Shown piece after piece: positions 33,543 through 42,941 of a stretch of 64,000 nucleotides of DNA. Within the stretch, counting starts at the first letter, position 1. Each line of letters starts with the position of its first letter. Source of the stretch: Ruminiclostridium cellobioparum DSM 1351 = ATCC 15832 (GTDB taxonomy: Bacteria > Bacillota > Clostridia > Acetivibrionales > DSM-1351); assembly GCF_000621505.1 (NCBI RefSeq), contig NZ_JHYD01000010.1, forward strand, positions 124,001 through 188,000, given 5' to 3'. Under the pieces are notes generated by a model. That model ran no database searches and had not been told where the DNA came from. It was given only the letters and a program-made list of their open reading frames with translations. A program made the translations under genes and the position numbers.

Positions 33543-35186
33543 TCAATCCCTGCCCTTTATCTCAACAGCGGTCCTTATCAAGTCTATGAACTCAGAATCT
33601 TCCTTATTTAAGTCCATATCACCCATTTCATCCTTTAACACCTTATATACGTCTTCAAGGCTTGTATTGCTTGCCCAGGGACTGCCCTTGAGAATTTCAG
33701 CGGTCTGGGCCACCATTGTAATAAATTTGAATCTCGGCGTCGCATTATAAAAACTGTCACGGATTAAGGAAGACTTTATATTCTTGCTTATTTCAGTTAT
33801 TCTGTCTGTGTCGGGGTTCTTATATCTTAACTTAACCGTACCGATATATTCCTGCGCCGTATTCTTAAGCTTCACCTCATATAATGCCGTAACGGCATGC
33901 CCCGCTCCGATTTCTCCCGCATCTACACTGTTGTTTCTGAAATCCTTATCTTCCAACGCTCTGTTTTCATAACCTATAAGCCTGTAACTTTCAATACTGT
34001 TTTTATCGAATTCAATCTGTGCCTTTGCGTCTTTAGCTATAACCTCCAATGTACCTGCCAGTTGGTCTATAAAGACCTTCCCGGCCTCATCAAGTGTATC
34101 GATATAAGCATAATTACCATCGCCTTTGTCGGCAAGTGTCTCCAGGAATATGTCATTAAAATTGTCCATTCCGAAACCAAGCGTTGTTAAAGTTATTCCT
34201 TTTGCTTTATAATCCTCAACCATTTTCAGAATATCTTCCGCTTTTGTTATACCCTGGTTTGCCACACCGTCGGTGCAAAGAATTATTCTGTTATTGCCAT
34301 TTTCCATAAAGCTGTTGTAAGCCATATCGTAACCTAATATCAAACCTTCGGCGGCATTGGTGGAACCCTCCGGTTCCAGCTTATCAATAGCCCCAAGTAT
34401 ACGTTTTTTGTCATCTCCCGAAGCCGGCTCCAACAGCTTTCTTCCGTTTGTTCCATATACCACTATACCGATTTTATCATTTTTGCCCATCTGATCCACC
34501 AATATTTTAAGACTCTTCTTGACAAGTGTAAGCCTGTTATCCATTCCCATGGAGCCGGAGACATCAATAACAAAGGTCAGTGCCGTTCTTTTCAGATTGG
34601 CAGCAGAAACCTCCTTACCCTGTATTCCGACCTCCAGAACATGATATCCCCTGTTAAAAGCAGAAGGAGCCATCTCTGTAAAAATTGAAAAGGTGTCTCC
34701 TGATGAGACGGGATAATCCCGGTTAAAATAATTTATAAACTCTTCGACCCTGATAGCGTCCTTAGGCGGCAAAGAACCTGAATTAATGTACTTTCTGGCT
34801 ATGGAATAGGAAGCCGTATCCACATCCAGAGAAAATGTTGACAGCGGCTGCTCCATTACATCTTTGAACGGATTTACTCCATAGTCCTTAAAATATGTAC
34901 CTCTGTATTTTTTATCCTGTGACTGTGCCGCTTTGCCTGATTCAGTTTCATTATCGGCAGTTTGGGATCCGCCGTCTCTTATGTTTCCGGAATCTTCATC
35001 GATGGAATAAGTATCTTCCGAAGGCCTTACATAACCATTTAAGGTTTCATTGTTATTGCCTGCAGTAGCTTCTGCCGTGTCTGACCGGTTTGACTTTCCG
35101 CAGCTGCCCAAAAGGACCGTACAAATTAAAATAAGTAATAACCATAAAGTTCCCCATCTTCTGATGCCATTTAATAAACTTTTCAT
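33543..35186 (-). CDS. VWA-domain lipoprotein (YfbK-like)
   Basis: The protein has 547 residues. The lipobox ends at Cys29 (LLGSC). A disordered Asn/Glu-rich stretch (about 30-90) is followed by the YfbK N-terminal region (NPFKDVMEQPLSTFSLDVDTASYSIARKYI), a von Willebrand A domain (about 200-365) with an intact MIDAS motif DVSGSMG, and a C-terminal DUF3520-like part ending in a helical domain. Function of the family is unknown. GGGGG is 8 nt before the ATG. Downstream of the kinase gene by 140 bp but possibly a separate unit. Confidence 0.87.
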   Translation of the reverse strand: MKSLLNGIRRWGTLWLLLILICTVLLGSCGKSNRSDTAEATAGNNNETLNGYVRPSEDTYSIDEDSGNIRDGGSQTADNETESGKAAQSQDKKYRGTYFKDYGVNPFKDVMEQPLSTFSLDVDTASYSIARKYINSGSLPPKDAIRVEEFINYFNRDYPVSSGDTFSIFTEMAPSAFNRGYHVLEVGIQGKEVSAANLKRTALTFVIDVSGSMGMDNRLTLVKKSLKILVDQMGKNDKIGIVVYGTNGRKLLEPASGDDKKRILGAIDKLEPEGSTNAAEGLILGYDMAYNSFMENGNNRIILCTDGVANQGITKAEDILKMVEDYKAKGITLTTLGFGMDNFNDIFLETLADKGDGNYAYIDTLDEAGKVFIDQLAGTLEVIAKDAKAQIEFDKNSIESYRLIGYENRALEDKDFRNNSVDAGEIGAGHAVTALYEVKLKNTAQEYIGTVKLRYKNPDTDRITEISKNIKSSLIRDSFYNATPRFKFITMVAQTAEILKGSPWASNTSLEDVYKVLKDEMGDMDLNKEDSEFIDLIRTAVEIKGRD

Positions 35187-35309
35187 TTTTAAGCCCCCTT
35201 TATCTATATCTCTGCTGTTTTTAAATTCAATTTCATTATATGTTGGGCTTATTTCTTTTCTAATTCAATGTTGTAACAAAATTGTAACATTATAGTACAA
35301 TGACACATT

Positions 35310-35327
35310 AAAAATCTGCCGGCAGAT
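35310..35327 (-). terminator. Short palindrome with T-run after the kinase gene
   Basis: ATCTGCCGGCAGAT is a perfect 14-bp palindrome immediately after the kinase stop, followed on the minus strand by TTTTTAA. The stem would be short, so termination may be partial. Confidence 0.4.
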
Positions 35328-36718
35328 CATGCCAGATGCAATATCAAAGTAGCTATGGTTCCTCCTTTTTCAGCAGTATCCAAGAAAATTCTCCCATTGT
35401 GCTTCTCAATGATTTCCCTGGATATTGCAAGTCCAAGACCGCTGCCTGCGGTCCCTTTAATATTCTGAGATCTATAGAAACGGTCAAATACCTTTTCCAG
35501 ATCTTCTTCCGGTATTCCTATTCCCTCATCTGTTATTGTGATGATTGCGTTGGTATCATCTGCTGTAAGCTGTATTATTACTGAGGTACCGGTTGGTGAA
35601 TACTTAATGGAATTATCCAATAGATTAACCATAACCTGAATTAATTTATCCTTATCCCCATTGATATAAATATCCGGGAATGTTTTACATACAAGTTCTA
35701 TCTTATGCCCTGCAGCTCTTTCCTTCATCCGGTCTGCAGTTTCATCAATTAAAAGGGACAAATTAACCTTTTCAAAAGTAAACTTCTCTTTGAAAGAATC
35801 CATCCTGGACATCTGCAGAAGATCATTAACCATGTTTGTCAGCCGTGAAGTTTCATTATTAAGGTGATATATGACTTTATCCAGACCCGGTTCCCCAATC
35901 ACCTCATCCGCCAGGTACTCGGTGTACCCTTTAATTGCAGCCAGTGGTGTCCGCAGCTCATGTGATACATTGGAAACAAATTGCTTTTGACGATCAATAT
36001 GCTCCTTGAGCTGCATACCCATATCATTGATACTCCTGCTCAGCTGTCCCAATTCATCATTCCGGTCAATTCTCAGCATTTCAAAGTCCCTTTTGGCATA
36101 CTTTTCGGTTGTTGTCACAAGCTTTTTTATGGGCACCGCCAGTCTCCGGGATATAAAAACACTGAGGACCACAATAATCATACAGAATATTCCCGCACCA
36201 ACACATAAAAATAAAACAACCTTATTTAAAACCAGGTTCAGCAGGTCAAGTTTGTAATTGATTACTACAATACCCAGGGTTCTTCCATTCATTTCAACAG
36301 GAGAAGAAAGATAATATATATTATTTTGTATATAATTAACGGTTTCACCCTTCTGAGCAGGAATAAGCACATTTTTTTCATATTCCCCCATATTAAAATC
36401 AGGATGCTCAAAGACATCAACCAGTCCGCTCAGCAGCTGCAAATCATTATTGTATATCAGGAGCTGCCCTATTCCGGAGCTCAGATTGGCCGCTGTCATT
36501 TTGGCATTTTGTTCATTCAGTTCTTTTTTGCTGCTTTTTTCAAATAAAAATACCTGTTTTATATATTCCTGTACGGTGCTGTTTTGTTGTATCAGCTGCT
36601 GCTCAACGGTGTTGATCCAATAAAACTCTATACTTTTCAAAACAAAAATTCCTACTATGAGCAGCACCACCACAGAGGTCAGGGAATAATACAGAACCAG
36701 CCGCGTGCTAAACTTCAT
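35327..36718 (-). CDS. Sensor histidine kinase (OmpR-type partner)
   Basis: The protein has 463 residues. Two membrane helices (about 8-30 and 165-190) enclose an extracytoplasmic sensor of about 130 residues. HAMP domain (about 188-240), HisKA with SNVSHELRTPLAAIKG (phospho-acceptor His), and HATPase_c with DEGIGIPEEDLEKVFDRFYR and GSGLGLAISREII. The ribosome-binding site GGAGG (5 nt before ATG 36718) is the end of a dispersed repeat element. Partner of the response regulator 245 bp upstream. Confidence 0.95.
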   Translation of the reverse strand: MKFSTRLVLYYSLTSVVVLLIVGIFVLKSIEFYWINTVEQQLIQQNSTVQEYIKQVFLFEKSSKKELNEQNAKMTAANLSSGIGQLLIYNNDLQLLSGLVDVFEHPDFNMGEYEKNVLIPAQKGETVNYIQNNIYYLSSPVEMNGRTLGIVVINYKLDLLNLVLNKVVLFLCVGAGIFCMIIVVLSVFISRRLAVPIKKLVTTTEKYAKRDFEMLRIDRNDELGQLSRSINDMGMQLKEHIDRQKQFVSNVSHELRTPLAAIKGYTEYLADEVIGEPGLDKVIYHLNNETSRLTNMVNDLLQMSRMDSFKEKFTFEKVNLSLLIDETADRMKERAAGHKIELVCKTFPDIYINGDKDKLIQVMVNLLDNSIKYSPTGTSVIIQLTADDTNAIITITDEGIGIPEEDLEKVFDRFYRSQNIKGTAGSGLGLAISREIIEKHNGRIFLDTAEKGGTIATLILHLA

Positions 36719-36719
36719 A

Positions 36720-36809
36720 TTAACCTCCATGAGCCGCAATAGCGGCCACAAAATAATAATGAAATTTGTTCACTCCCTCATCCGCTATAAGGTGAATAAA
36801 GGAGGTTAA
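36720..36809 (-). repeat. RBS-carrying dispersed repeat, full-length copy 2
   Basis: This 90-bp element has perfectly complementary ends, TTAACCTCC (5' on the minus strand) and GGAGGTTAA (3'), the latter being the kinase Shine-Dalgarno sequence. Inside are TTTATTCACCTTATAGCGG, ACAAATTTCATT and a GGCCGC/GCGGC hairpin. It parallels the element at 7642-7727 in order and content. Confidence 0.8.
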
Positions 36810-36811
36810 TT

Positions 36812-36960
36812 GGCCATGTGCGCTTTCAAAGTATTGGTAAATACTTTGAATATTTCGCACGGCCATAAATTCACAGGTTAGTTTGGAAGACAAACGCAAG
36901 TGAAGTCTTTCAAACTAACCTCCCAAGCCATACTATGGCTTTGAGCCGCTTAGCGGCCAC
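36812..36960 (-). other. Stacked hairpins between response regulator and kinase genes
   Basis: Three inverted repeats lie head to tail. GGCCAT..ATGGCC-type ends enclose an 11-bp stem TTCAAAGTATT/AATACTTTGAA (36825-36835, 36840-36850). AGGTTAGTTTG/CAAACTAACCT (36875-36885, 36911-36921) encloses an AGAC/GTCT stem. Near 36925-36960 AAGCCATA/TATGGCTT and GGCCGC/GCGGC lie next to GGGAGGTTAG, a partial fourth copy of the RBS repeat. No coding potential is seen. Confidence 0.7.
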
Positions 36961-36963
36961 ATT

Positions 36964-37638
36964 CTAACCTCCGAAACGGTAGCCCAATCCAAAAACCGTC
37001 ACAATATGCGCCGGGCTGCCGCTGTCATCTTCAATCTTTTTTCTCAGCCGGGCAATACATATGTCGACCACGCGGCTGTCACCCATGTAGTCATAGCCCC
37101 AAACCTTTTGCAGCAGTTCATCCCGGCTGAAGGTTTTCCTCATGTTCCGGGCCATCAGCTCCAGAAGCTGATATTCCTTGGCTGTCAGTACAATTTCCTC
37201 TTCATTCTTATAGACAGCCATATTGGCAATATCAAGCTTTAACTCCAGGTGTGTTATTGACTCGGCTTCTTCCTCCTTATTGGCTCTTCGCAGCAGTGCT
37301 TTGATTCTGGCCAGCAGCTCCATTATCTCAAAGGGCTTTGTGACATAATCGTCTGCTCCCAGCTCCAATCCCAGAACCTTGTCTATTGTTTCAAGCCTGG
37401 CAGTGACCATAATAGTGGGAATTCTTTTATTTGTGTTTAGCTGTTTGCAGACCTGGTGACCGCTCATGTCAGGCAGCATAATATCCAGTAAAATAAGATC
37501 CGGTTTAAAGGCTTCCGCCATTGCCAAAGCCGTTTTGCCGTCAGCTGCCGTGGCAACCTCATATTTTTCCCGTTTCAGTACCAGCTCCACCAGATCCCTC
37601 AGGGAAGGTTCGTCATCTACTACCAATATCTTTTTCAT
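36964..37638 (-). CDS. OmpR/PhoB-family response regulator
   Basis: The protein has 224 residues. The receiver domain (1-118) has acidic pocket VVDDE, phospho-acceptor Asp52 in LLDIMLPDMSG and a KPFE lysine. The C-terminal winged helix (about 128-222) shows LTAKEYQLLELMARN and VVDICIARLRKKIEDD..RFGG. It pairs with the kinase downstream. It starts 19 bp after the DUF3999-like gene, so the pair belongs to the DUF2339/DUF3999 operon. Confidence 0.95.
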   Translation of the reverse strand: MKKILVVDDEPSLRDLVELVLKREKYEVATAADGKTALAMAEAFKPDLILLDIMLPDMSGHQVCKQLNTNKRIPTIMVTARLETIDKVLGLELGADDYVTKPFEIMELLARIKALLRRANKEEEAESITHLELKLDIANMAVYKNEEEIVLTAKEYQLLELMARNMRKTFSRDELLQKVWGYDYMGDSRVVDICIARLRKKIEDDSGSPAHIVTVFGLGYRFGG

Positions 37639-37657
37639 ATATGTACCTCAAATTTGT

Positions 37658-38857
37658 TTACTTTTTAAGCTTCCTTATTATTATGAAGCCCAGGACACCG
37701 GCAACTATCAAAATGATTATATTAAATATCAGTTTATAGTTTATATTTATTTCTTCCGAATTCCCTAAAGACGAAACTTTGTCGGTATTCTCAACATTTA
37801 AAAGGTCATAGCCCTCTGTCAGTATTTGATCCTTATAATTTGAGATATCATAACTTTTCGGGGTATTTATTTCATTACTGCCATACTTCAAAGTAAAATT
37901 CTTTGTTTCAGAGCCTTTGAAAACCAGCTCATCAACCAGATATTCCACCTCAACACCCGTTACTTCCACAGGCTTGTCGTCTTTATTTTCTATAGTTATT
38001 TCAGCTTCATTTTCTACACTCAAATAAGACTCAAGAGGAATTGTTAAATCCCGGTACTGTACGTTATTAAATTTAAGATTATAAAGTGTTTTTGTCACGC
38101 TGCCGTTGAAGGTTGCATTTCTTTTGAAGGTACTTCCGGTTTTAAGTGAGACCTTATTAAGCTTAAGATTTTTCATATTTTTTAATTTGATAACAGTTGT
38201 ATTTCCCTTCTCTTCGGCAGTATACTCAGGAGCCAGTGTTTCAATGAAGTATTCCTTATTCTGCAATGTCCCGTCATAGTTTAGTGTAACAGTTGAAAAC
38301 TCCACTCTCTCCAGGTTGTTGAAAAGTTTGAAACGGTAGCAGGTATACTTCCTGCTGCCGCTGAAGTTTATATTCAGCTTACTGTTCCCGTCCACATTAT
38401 AAATAATATCATCCTGAACTTTTTCCCAATGGGTGTTATCGTAACTTCCCCAAAGCTCAAGCTGCTTGGCAAAGTTTGTGCTGCTGCTGGAAATTTCCAT
38501 GGACGTGGCTGCAACATCTGACGGCACATTATCCCTCAGGACATAATCATAATAAAAACAATCCTCTTTGACAAAGGAATTGACCAGTTCCAGCTCATAG
38601 CTCTTATGCATACTTTCCCTGCTTTCCCTGAAACTGTTTATAAAATATGGCACAGGCTCGTTATTATTATCAAAGACCATTATATCCGCCATGTTTTCAG
38701 ACAGATTATTATAAACTTCAGCCGTCAGTCTAACAGCCTTATAATTCTTTTCCCCATGATTTTTTACATCCGCGCTGTATGAAAAATCAGCCGCATATGC
38801 AAACACTGAACTGAATACAATGAATATTGCAATATTAAGTATTATTCTTTTTTTCAT
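37658..38857 (-). CDS. DUF3999-like exported membrane protein
   Basis: The protein has 399 residues. A signal peptide (about 1-22, ending FAYA) is followed by a long beta-rich extracytoplasmic region (about 25-360; FSYSADVKNHGEKNYKAVRLTAEVYNNL, then discoidin-like TNFAKQLELWGSYDNTHWEKVQDD). A C-terminal membrane helix (about 372-392) is followed by RKLKK. In many bacteria DUF3999 proteins sit beside DUF2339 proteins, as here. Its 5' end overlaps the DUF2339 gene by 23 bp. Function unknown. Confidence 0.75.
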   Translation of the reverse strand: MKKRIILNIAIFIVFSSVFAYAADFSYSADVKNHGEKNYKAVRLTAEVYNNLSENMADIMVFDNNNEPVPYFINSFRESRESMHKSYELELVNSFVKEDCFYYDYVLRDNVPSDVAATSMEISSSSTNFAKQLELWGSYDNTHWEKVQDDIIYNVDGNSKLNINFSGSRKYTCYRFKLFNNLERVEFSTVTLNYDGTLQNKEYFIETLAPEYTAEEKGNTTVIKLKNMKNLKLNKVSLKTGSTFKRNATFNGSVTKTLYNLKFNNVQYRDLTIPLESYLSVENEAEITIENKDDKPVEVTGVEVEYLVDELVFKGSETKNFTLKYGSNEINTPKSYDISNYKDQILTEGYDLLNVENTDKVSSLGNSEEININYKLIFNIIILIVAGVLGFIIIRKLKK

Positions 38858-41375
38858 CAGGCATTACCTCACCAACAAAATTAATCTTCCTGCTAAAGTA
38901 TTGATAGACAAAGGAAATGGCCAGGAGAGTCAAACCAAATATAAAGTATGAAACGATCCTATAGCCCTGTGTCAGGAAGGATAAGTCAATAACAAACAAT
39001 TTTGCCACTGCCATAATGCAAAAACCCAGACCAAATCTTCTTATTAACACATACTTCTTAATGAATCCGAAAATAATCCACGAAAGTGCGGTCACTAAAT
39101 AGACAACACTTATTAATGCATTATTAAATCCAAGATTAAACTGCATTATCAGATTTTGAGTCAATATGACAATAAAATATAATGAGATAATAAGAGGATA
39201 TAATTCAATTCCGATTTTCCGTTTGGCCACCAGCTTCATTATGAACTCACGTACCGCCAATAGGGATAACAGTGAGATTACGGCTATTTCAACCGTCCCG
39301 AGGATACACGTTCCTCTCGAAGCATTGCTCAGAAAACCTGCAACCGGTGAAAAGAAACTAAGGATAAATAATGAGGCAACTCCTATTAAATAGAGTACGG
39401 AGGATATGACCTCCGTCACTTTATCCTTAATAATATTGATTTTAGGTATAAGGTATGCAATTATAAAGCCGGCTAAAATCATCGCAGCATTGATCAGATA
39501 ATCCAGACTAAAATCACTGCCCAATAAAGGCTCATACAAGTAGTCTTTCAACTCAACTCCTAATAAATATAAAGAGAAAAACCATATATTTATCAGGGTA
39601 ATATATTTATAAACTTTAGTTGACCCGGCCGAGATTTCATTTTTATAAAGCAATGCGCTTAGAACTACGATACTTCCGGCCGTTACAGCCAGATATTTAT
39701 ATACAAACAGCGAGCTGTGATAATTTGGTATATCAAATAATATAAACGCGGCAAGACACAGGAAGGTAATTACCGTTCCCGCTCTCTTAAAGCCTTTTAC
39801 ATTCCTGATTGTGCCGTATGTAAGCAGAGCTGTGCCTTCAATCAGCCACCCCAGTGAGAACCAGGTCTTATCAAATTGGAAGGGGATTATCAGCGCAACA
39901 AAGGTAAGTCCGGTAATGTAAAACAGAGCCCTTGCCTTTCTCTCTTCTTCCATAAAGCTTTCAGTAAATCTTCCCATGGCAATATATACGGCTGCAAAAG
40001 CGACAGCCAGGGCACCTGTGAAGTCTTCAAGCCCGGTGATGTAAAATACCGTGTAAAGCAAAATACTGCTTATAACAGTGTTTTTTGCCAGCAGTACAAT
40101 GTCAGAGGTCCTGAAATTGAGCTTATACCTGTATGCACCGGCAACAGGTATGAGGGTATATATTATAAAAGCCAGAACAATATAGGCAATCGATATCAAA
40201 TCATCCGCTGAAAATCCTGTGTTGCCTGTACGTCCGCCAAACATGATGGCCAATATATAGATTGAACCGATAACATTAAGCCAGAAGCCCATATATGCAG
40301 TTACAAGCCACCGCTTGTTTACCGAAATAACCAATGCCAGCAGGTTGAGCAGAACAAAATATACCATCGCACCGTAAACAATGTTCTTATCCCCTTCAAT
40401 GGAAAGTATGGGCAGATACCCCCCTATAATTGCAAAGCAGGATATGGTTTGGGAGCCATATCTTTGGGACAGTACAAAAGCGCCTGCAGTTACCAGAACG
40501 GTTAATCCCAGAGCAGGGAACATACTCAGCAGATTAAAGTTGAAATAGCTCAGGGCCAATCCTACGTATAAAATTGCAATCCCCCCGCTTGTAAGCCCGA
40601 TTGAAAAAATGTTGGTTTTCCTGCGGTTGAAGAATTCACCGGCCATCAGCATTACCAGGCCAATAACAAAGGTGAAAATACTTTTCAGAATGTCCGGCAA
40701 CCTGAAATATGTAAACTGGGAAGCTGCTATGATTCCTATTATCAAAAGAAAAATCCCCAGTTTATTTATGATATTCAGTCCTATAAAGGATTCTATGTTG
40801 TTCTGTTTTATCCGGCCTTTAATCTCTTCTTCGGTCAGCCGTTCCTGCTGCAGCTTCTGGAATCCGGCAGCCCGGCTTTCATTCAAGGCTTTTGAATTCC
40901 TTAATATTTCCTCCCTGGCAGCCCTGACCCTTTCTTCAAGCAATTTTCTAAGTTCGTATATCCTGGGATATATCTCATCCTGGAGATTCACCCTGTTGGC
41001 CTGCAAAATACCGGCCATTTCATCTATCCGTTTCTTTTCGGTCATTTCAAAGTAAGTAAGTCTGTTTAATTCACCTTCGATATTGGATTTAAAATAAACC
41101 TCCAACTTTTTATTTGTTGAGTTGAGAATCTGGATCTTTTCGTTGTATAACTGTTCATAAACAGCATTCCTGAGATTTTTGTTTTCTTCGGACAGCCTTT
41201 GATTGTCTGCTTTTTCCCTATTAAAAAACTCTTTTAATTGGGAAATTTCCGCTTCCAGTTTTTGGTTTTCACCCAACAAATCTGTGGCTTCAATTGATGA
41301 AATTTCCTTCTCAAGGTCTGACACCATCTCTTTATGCCTGGCTAGTATACCTTTAAGGTTATTCACCTCTAACAC
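38835..41375 (-). CDS. DUF2339 polytopic membrane protein
   Basis: The protein has about 846 residues. An N-terminal coiled coil (about 5-165, EKEISSIEATDLLGENQKLE..) is followed by some 20-25 closely packed membrane helices to the C-terminus, with the DUF2339 pattern of GExFNRRK.. and WLIEGTALLTYG. It may act in envelope polymer handling; this is not established. The start is GTG 41375 with GGGGG 8 nt upstream; the frame runs on to 41477 without a site. First gene of DUF2339-DUF3999-RR-HK. Confidence 0.8.
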   Translation of the reverse strand: MLEVNNLKGILARHKEMVSDLEKEISSIEATDLLGENQKLEAEISQLKEFFNREKADNQRLSEENKNLRNAVYEQLYNEKIQILNSTNKKLEVYFKSNIEGELNRLTYFEMTEKKRIDEMAGILQANRVNLQDEIYPRIYELRKLLEERVRAAREEILRNSKALNESRAAGFQKLQQERLTEEEIKGRIKQNNIESFIGLNIINKLGIFLLIIGIIAASQFTYFRLPDILKSIFTFVIGLVMLMAGEFFNRRKTNIFSIGLTSGGIAILYVGLALSYFNFNLLSMFPALGLTVLVTAGAFVLSQRYGSQTISCFAIIGGYLPILSIEGDKNIVYGAMVYFVLLNLLALVISVNKRWLVTAYMGFWLNVIGSIYILAIMFGGRTGNTGFSADDLISIAYIVLAFIIYTLIPVAGAYRYKLNFRTSDIVLLAKNTVISSILLYTVFYITGLEDFTGALAVAFAAVYIAMGRFTESFMEEERKARALFYITGLTFVALIIPFQFDKTWFSLGWLIEGTALLTYGTIRNVKGFKRAGTVITFLCLAAFILFDIPNYHSSLFVYKYLAVTAGSIVVLSALLYKNEISAGSTKVYKYITLINIWFFSLYLLGVELKDYLYEPLLGSDFSLDYLINAAMILAGFIIAYLIPKINIIKDKVTEVISSVLYLIGVASLFILSFFSPVAGFLSNASRGTCILGTVEIAVISLLSLLAVREFIMKLVAKRKIGIELYPLIISLYFIVILTQNLIMQFNLGFNNALISVVYLVTALSWIIFGFIKKYVLIRRFGLGFCIMAVAKLFVIDLSFLTQGYRIVSYFIFGLTLLAISFVYQYFSRKINFVGEVMPDEKKNNT

Positions 41376-41488
41376 AAACTTCGCCCCCTTTCGATTATAC
41401 ATACCAAATTTTATCATAATTATATCAAATTTGTAACCAGCTGCATAAAGAGTATATTTTTCTACACAAAAATACACCGGCCATTAAC

Positions 41489-42928
41489 TTACTTTACGGA
41501 ATAACTCTGCAGCAGCCCCTGCTTTTCATCCCAGAGTTTCTTTGAAAGATCCACATAATATTTGTGCGGGTTTTCAAACCTTTTTACTTCGTCCCATATG
41601 GTGTCCAACTGGGCTTGGCAAAACTCCTTTATCTGCTGTGTATTGGGGCTTTCATACACACATTTGCCCTTCTCAAAAACGGGCACCAACAGCTTTTGAG
41701 CTCTGAAGCCGGTCAAGGTTTTTCTCTTCCAGGTATATTCAGGGTCGAATATTTCATAGGGCTCATTTTCATCAATCACTTCGTCATGCATTGTCAGCAC
41801 ATCTGCAATTGCCTTGCTGCTCTCTTTGTCATACAACCTGTAAACCTGTTTGAAACAGGGATTGGTCACCTTTCCCACATTCTCGCTCAACTTGATCTTG
41901 GGTATGATAATTCCGTCTTCCTCAATGGCAACCAGTTTGTAGACCCCTCCAAAAACCGGTTCGGATCTGGAAGTGATCAATCTCTCTCCGACTCCGAACA
42001 AATCAACCTTTGCTCCTTCGATCAAAATATCTCTGATTATAAACTCATCCAGGGAGTTTGAAGCCACTATTTTACAATCGTGGAAACCTGCCGCGTCCAG
42101 CATTTTTCTGGCGGCTTTTGACAGATAGGTAATATCCCCCGAATCTATCCTTATGCCTTTTGGTCTGAATCCCCTGGGCACGATTTCTTCATTGAATACC
42201 CTAATGGCATTGGGAACCCCTGACTTCAGCGTATTATAGGTATCCACCAGAAGGGTGCAGTTATCTGGGTAGGTCCGCGCATACATGCGGAATGACTCAA
42301 GCTCATCCGGAAACATCTGGATCCAGCTGTGCGCCATTGTACCGATTGCAGGAATGTTGAATTCCTTTTCGGCTATGGTACAGGCCGTTCCTACGCAGCC
42401 GCCGATGTAGGCGGCCCTGGCACCATAAATGGCACCGTCATAGCCCTGTGCTCTCCTGGAACCGAACTCCATAACTTCCCTGCCCTGCGCAGCCCTTACA
42501 ATTCTGTTTGCCTTTGTGGCAATAAGACTCTGATGATTGACGGTAAGTAAAATCATGGTTTCAATAAATTGGGCCTCTATTACAGGCCCCCTCACAATAA
42601 CCACAGGTTCACCCGGAAATATGGGTGTTCCTTCGGGTACAGCCCACACATCGCAGCTGAACTTGAAATTCATCAGGTATTCAAGAAAGTCTTCGCCAAA
42701 TTGTTTTCTTCTCAAATATTCCATATCGGACCGGCTGAATTTAAGATTTTCAAGGTAACGGATCACCTGCTCGACTCCTGCCATAATTGCAAAGCCGCCA
42801 TTGTCAGGCACCTTTCTGAAAAACATATCAAAGTATGCTATCTTATCCTTCCAGCCGTTTTGAAAGTAACCATTGGCCATTGTTATTTCGTAGAAATCGG
42901 TAAGCATTGTCAAGTTCATATTATTCAT
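41489..42928 (-). CDS. pncB: Nicotinate phosphoribosyltransferase
   Basis: The protein has 479 residues. Family signatures: LTDFYEITMANGYFQ at the N-terminus, AQGREVMEFGSRRAQGYDGA, GTMAHSWIQMFPDE, LLVDTYNTLKSGVPNAI and GIRIDSGDI (phosphoribosyl-binding). It makes nicotinate mononucleotide from nicotinate and PRPP. ATG 42928 has GGAG at 8 nt. It follows the nicotinamidase gene by 13 bp; last gene of the NAD-salvage operon. Confidence 0.95.
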   Translation of the reverse strand: MNNMNLTMLTDFYEITMANGYFQNGWKDKIAYFDMFFRKVPDNGGFAIMAGVEQVIRYLENLKFSRSDMEYLRRKQFGEDFLEYLMNFKFSCDVWAVPEGTPIFPGEPVVIVRGPVIEAQFIETMILLTVNHQSLIATKANRIVRAAQGREVMEFGSRRAQGYDGAIYGARAAYIGGCVGTACTIAEKEFNIPAIGTMAHSWIQMFPDELESFRMYARTYPDNCTLLVDTYNTLKSGVPNAIRVFNEEIVPRGFRPKGIRIDSGDITYLSKAARKMLDAAGFHDCKIVASNSLDEFIIRDILIEGAKVDLFGVGERLITSRSEPVFGGVYKLVAIEEDGIIIPKIKLSENVGKVTNPCFKQVYRLYDKESSKAIADVLTMHDEVIDENEPYEIFDPEYTWKRKTLTGFRAQKLLVPVFEKGKCVYESPNTQQIKEFCQAQLDTIWDEVKRFENPHKYYVDLSKKLWDEKQGLLQSYSVK

Positions 42929-42941
42929 ATAGATATCTCCT

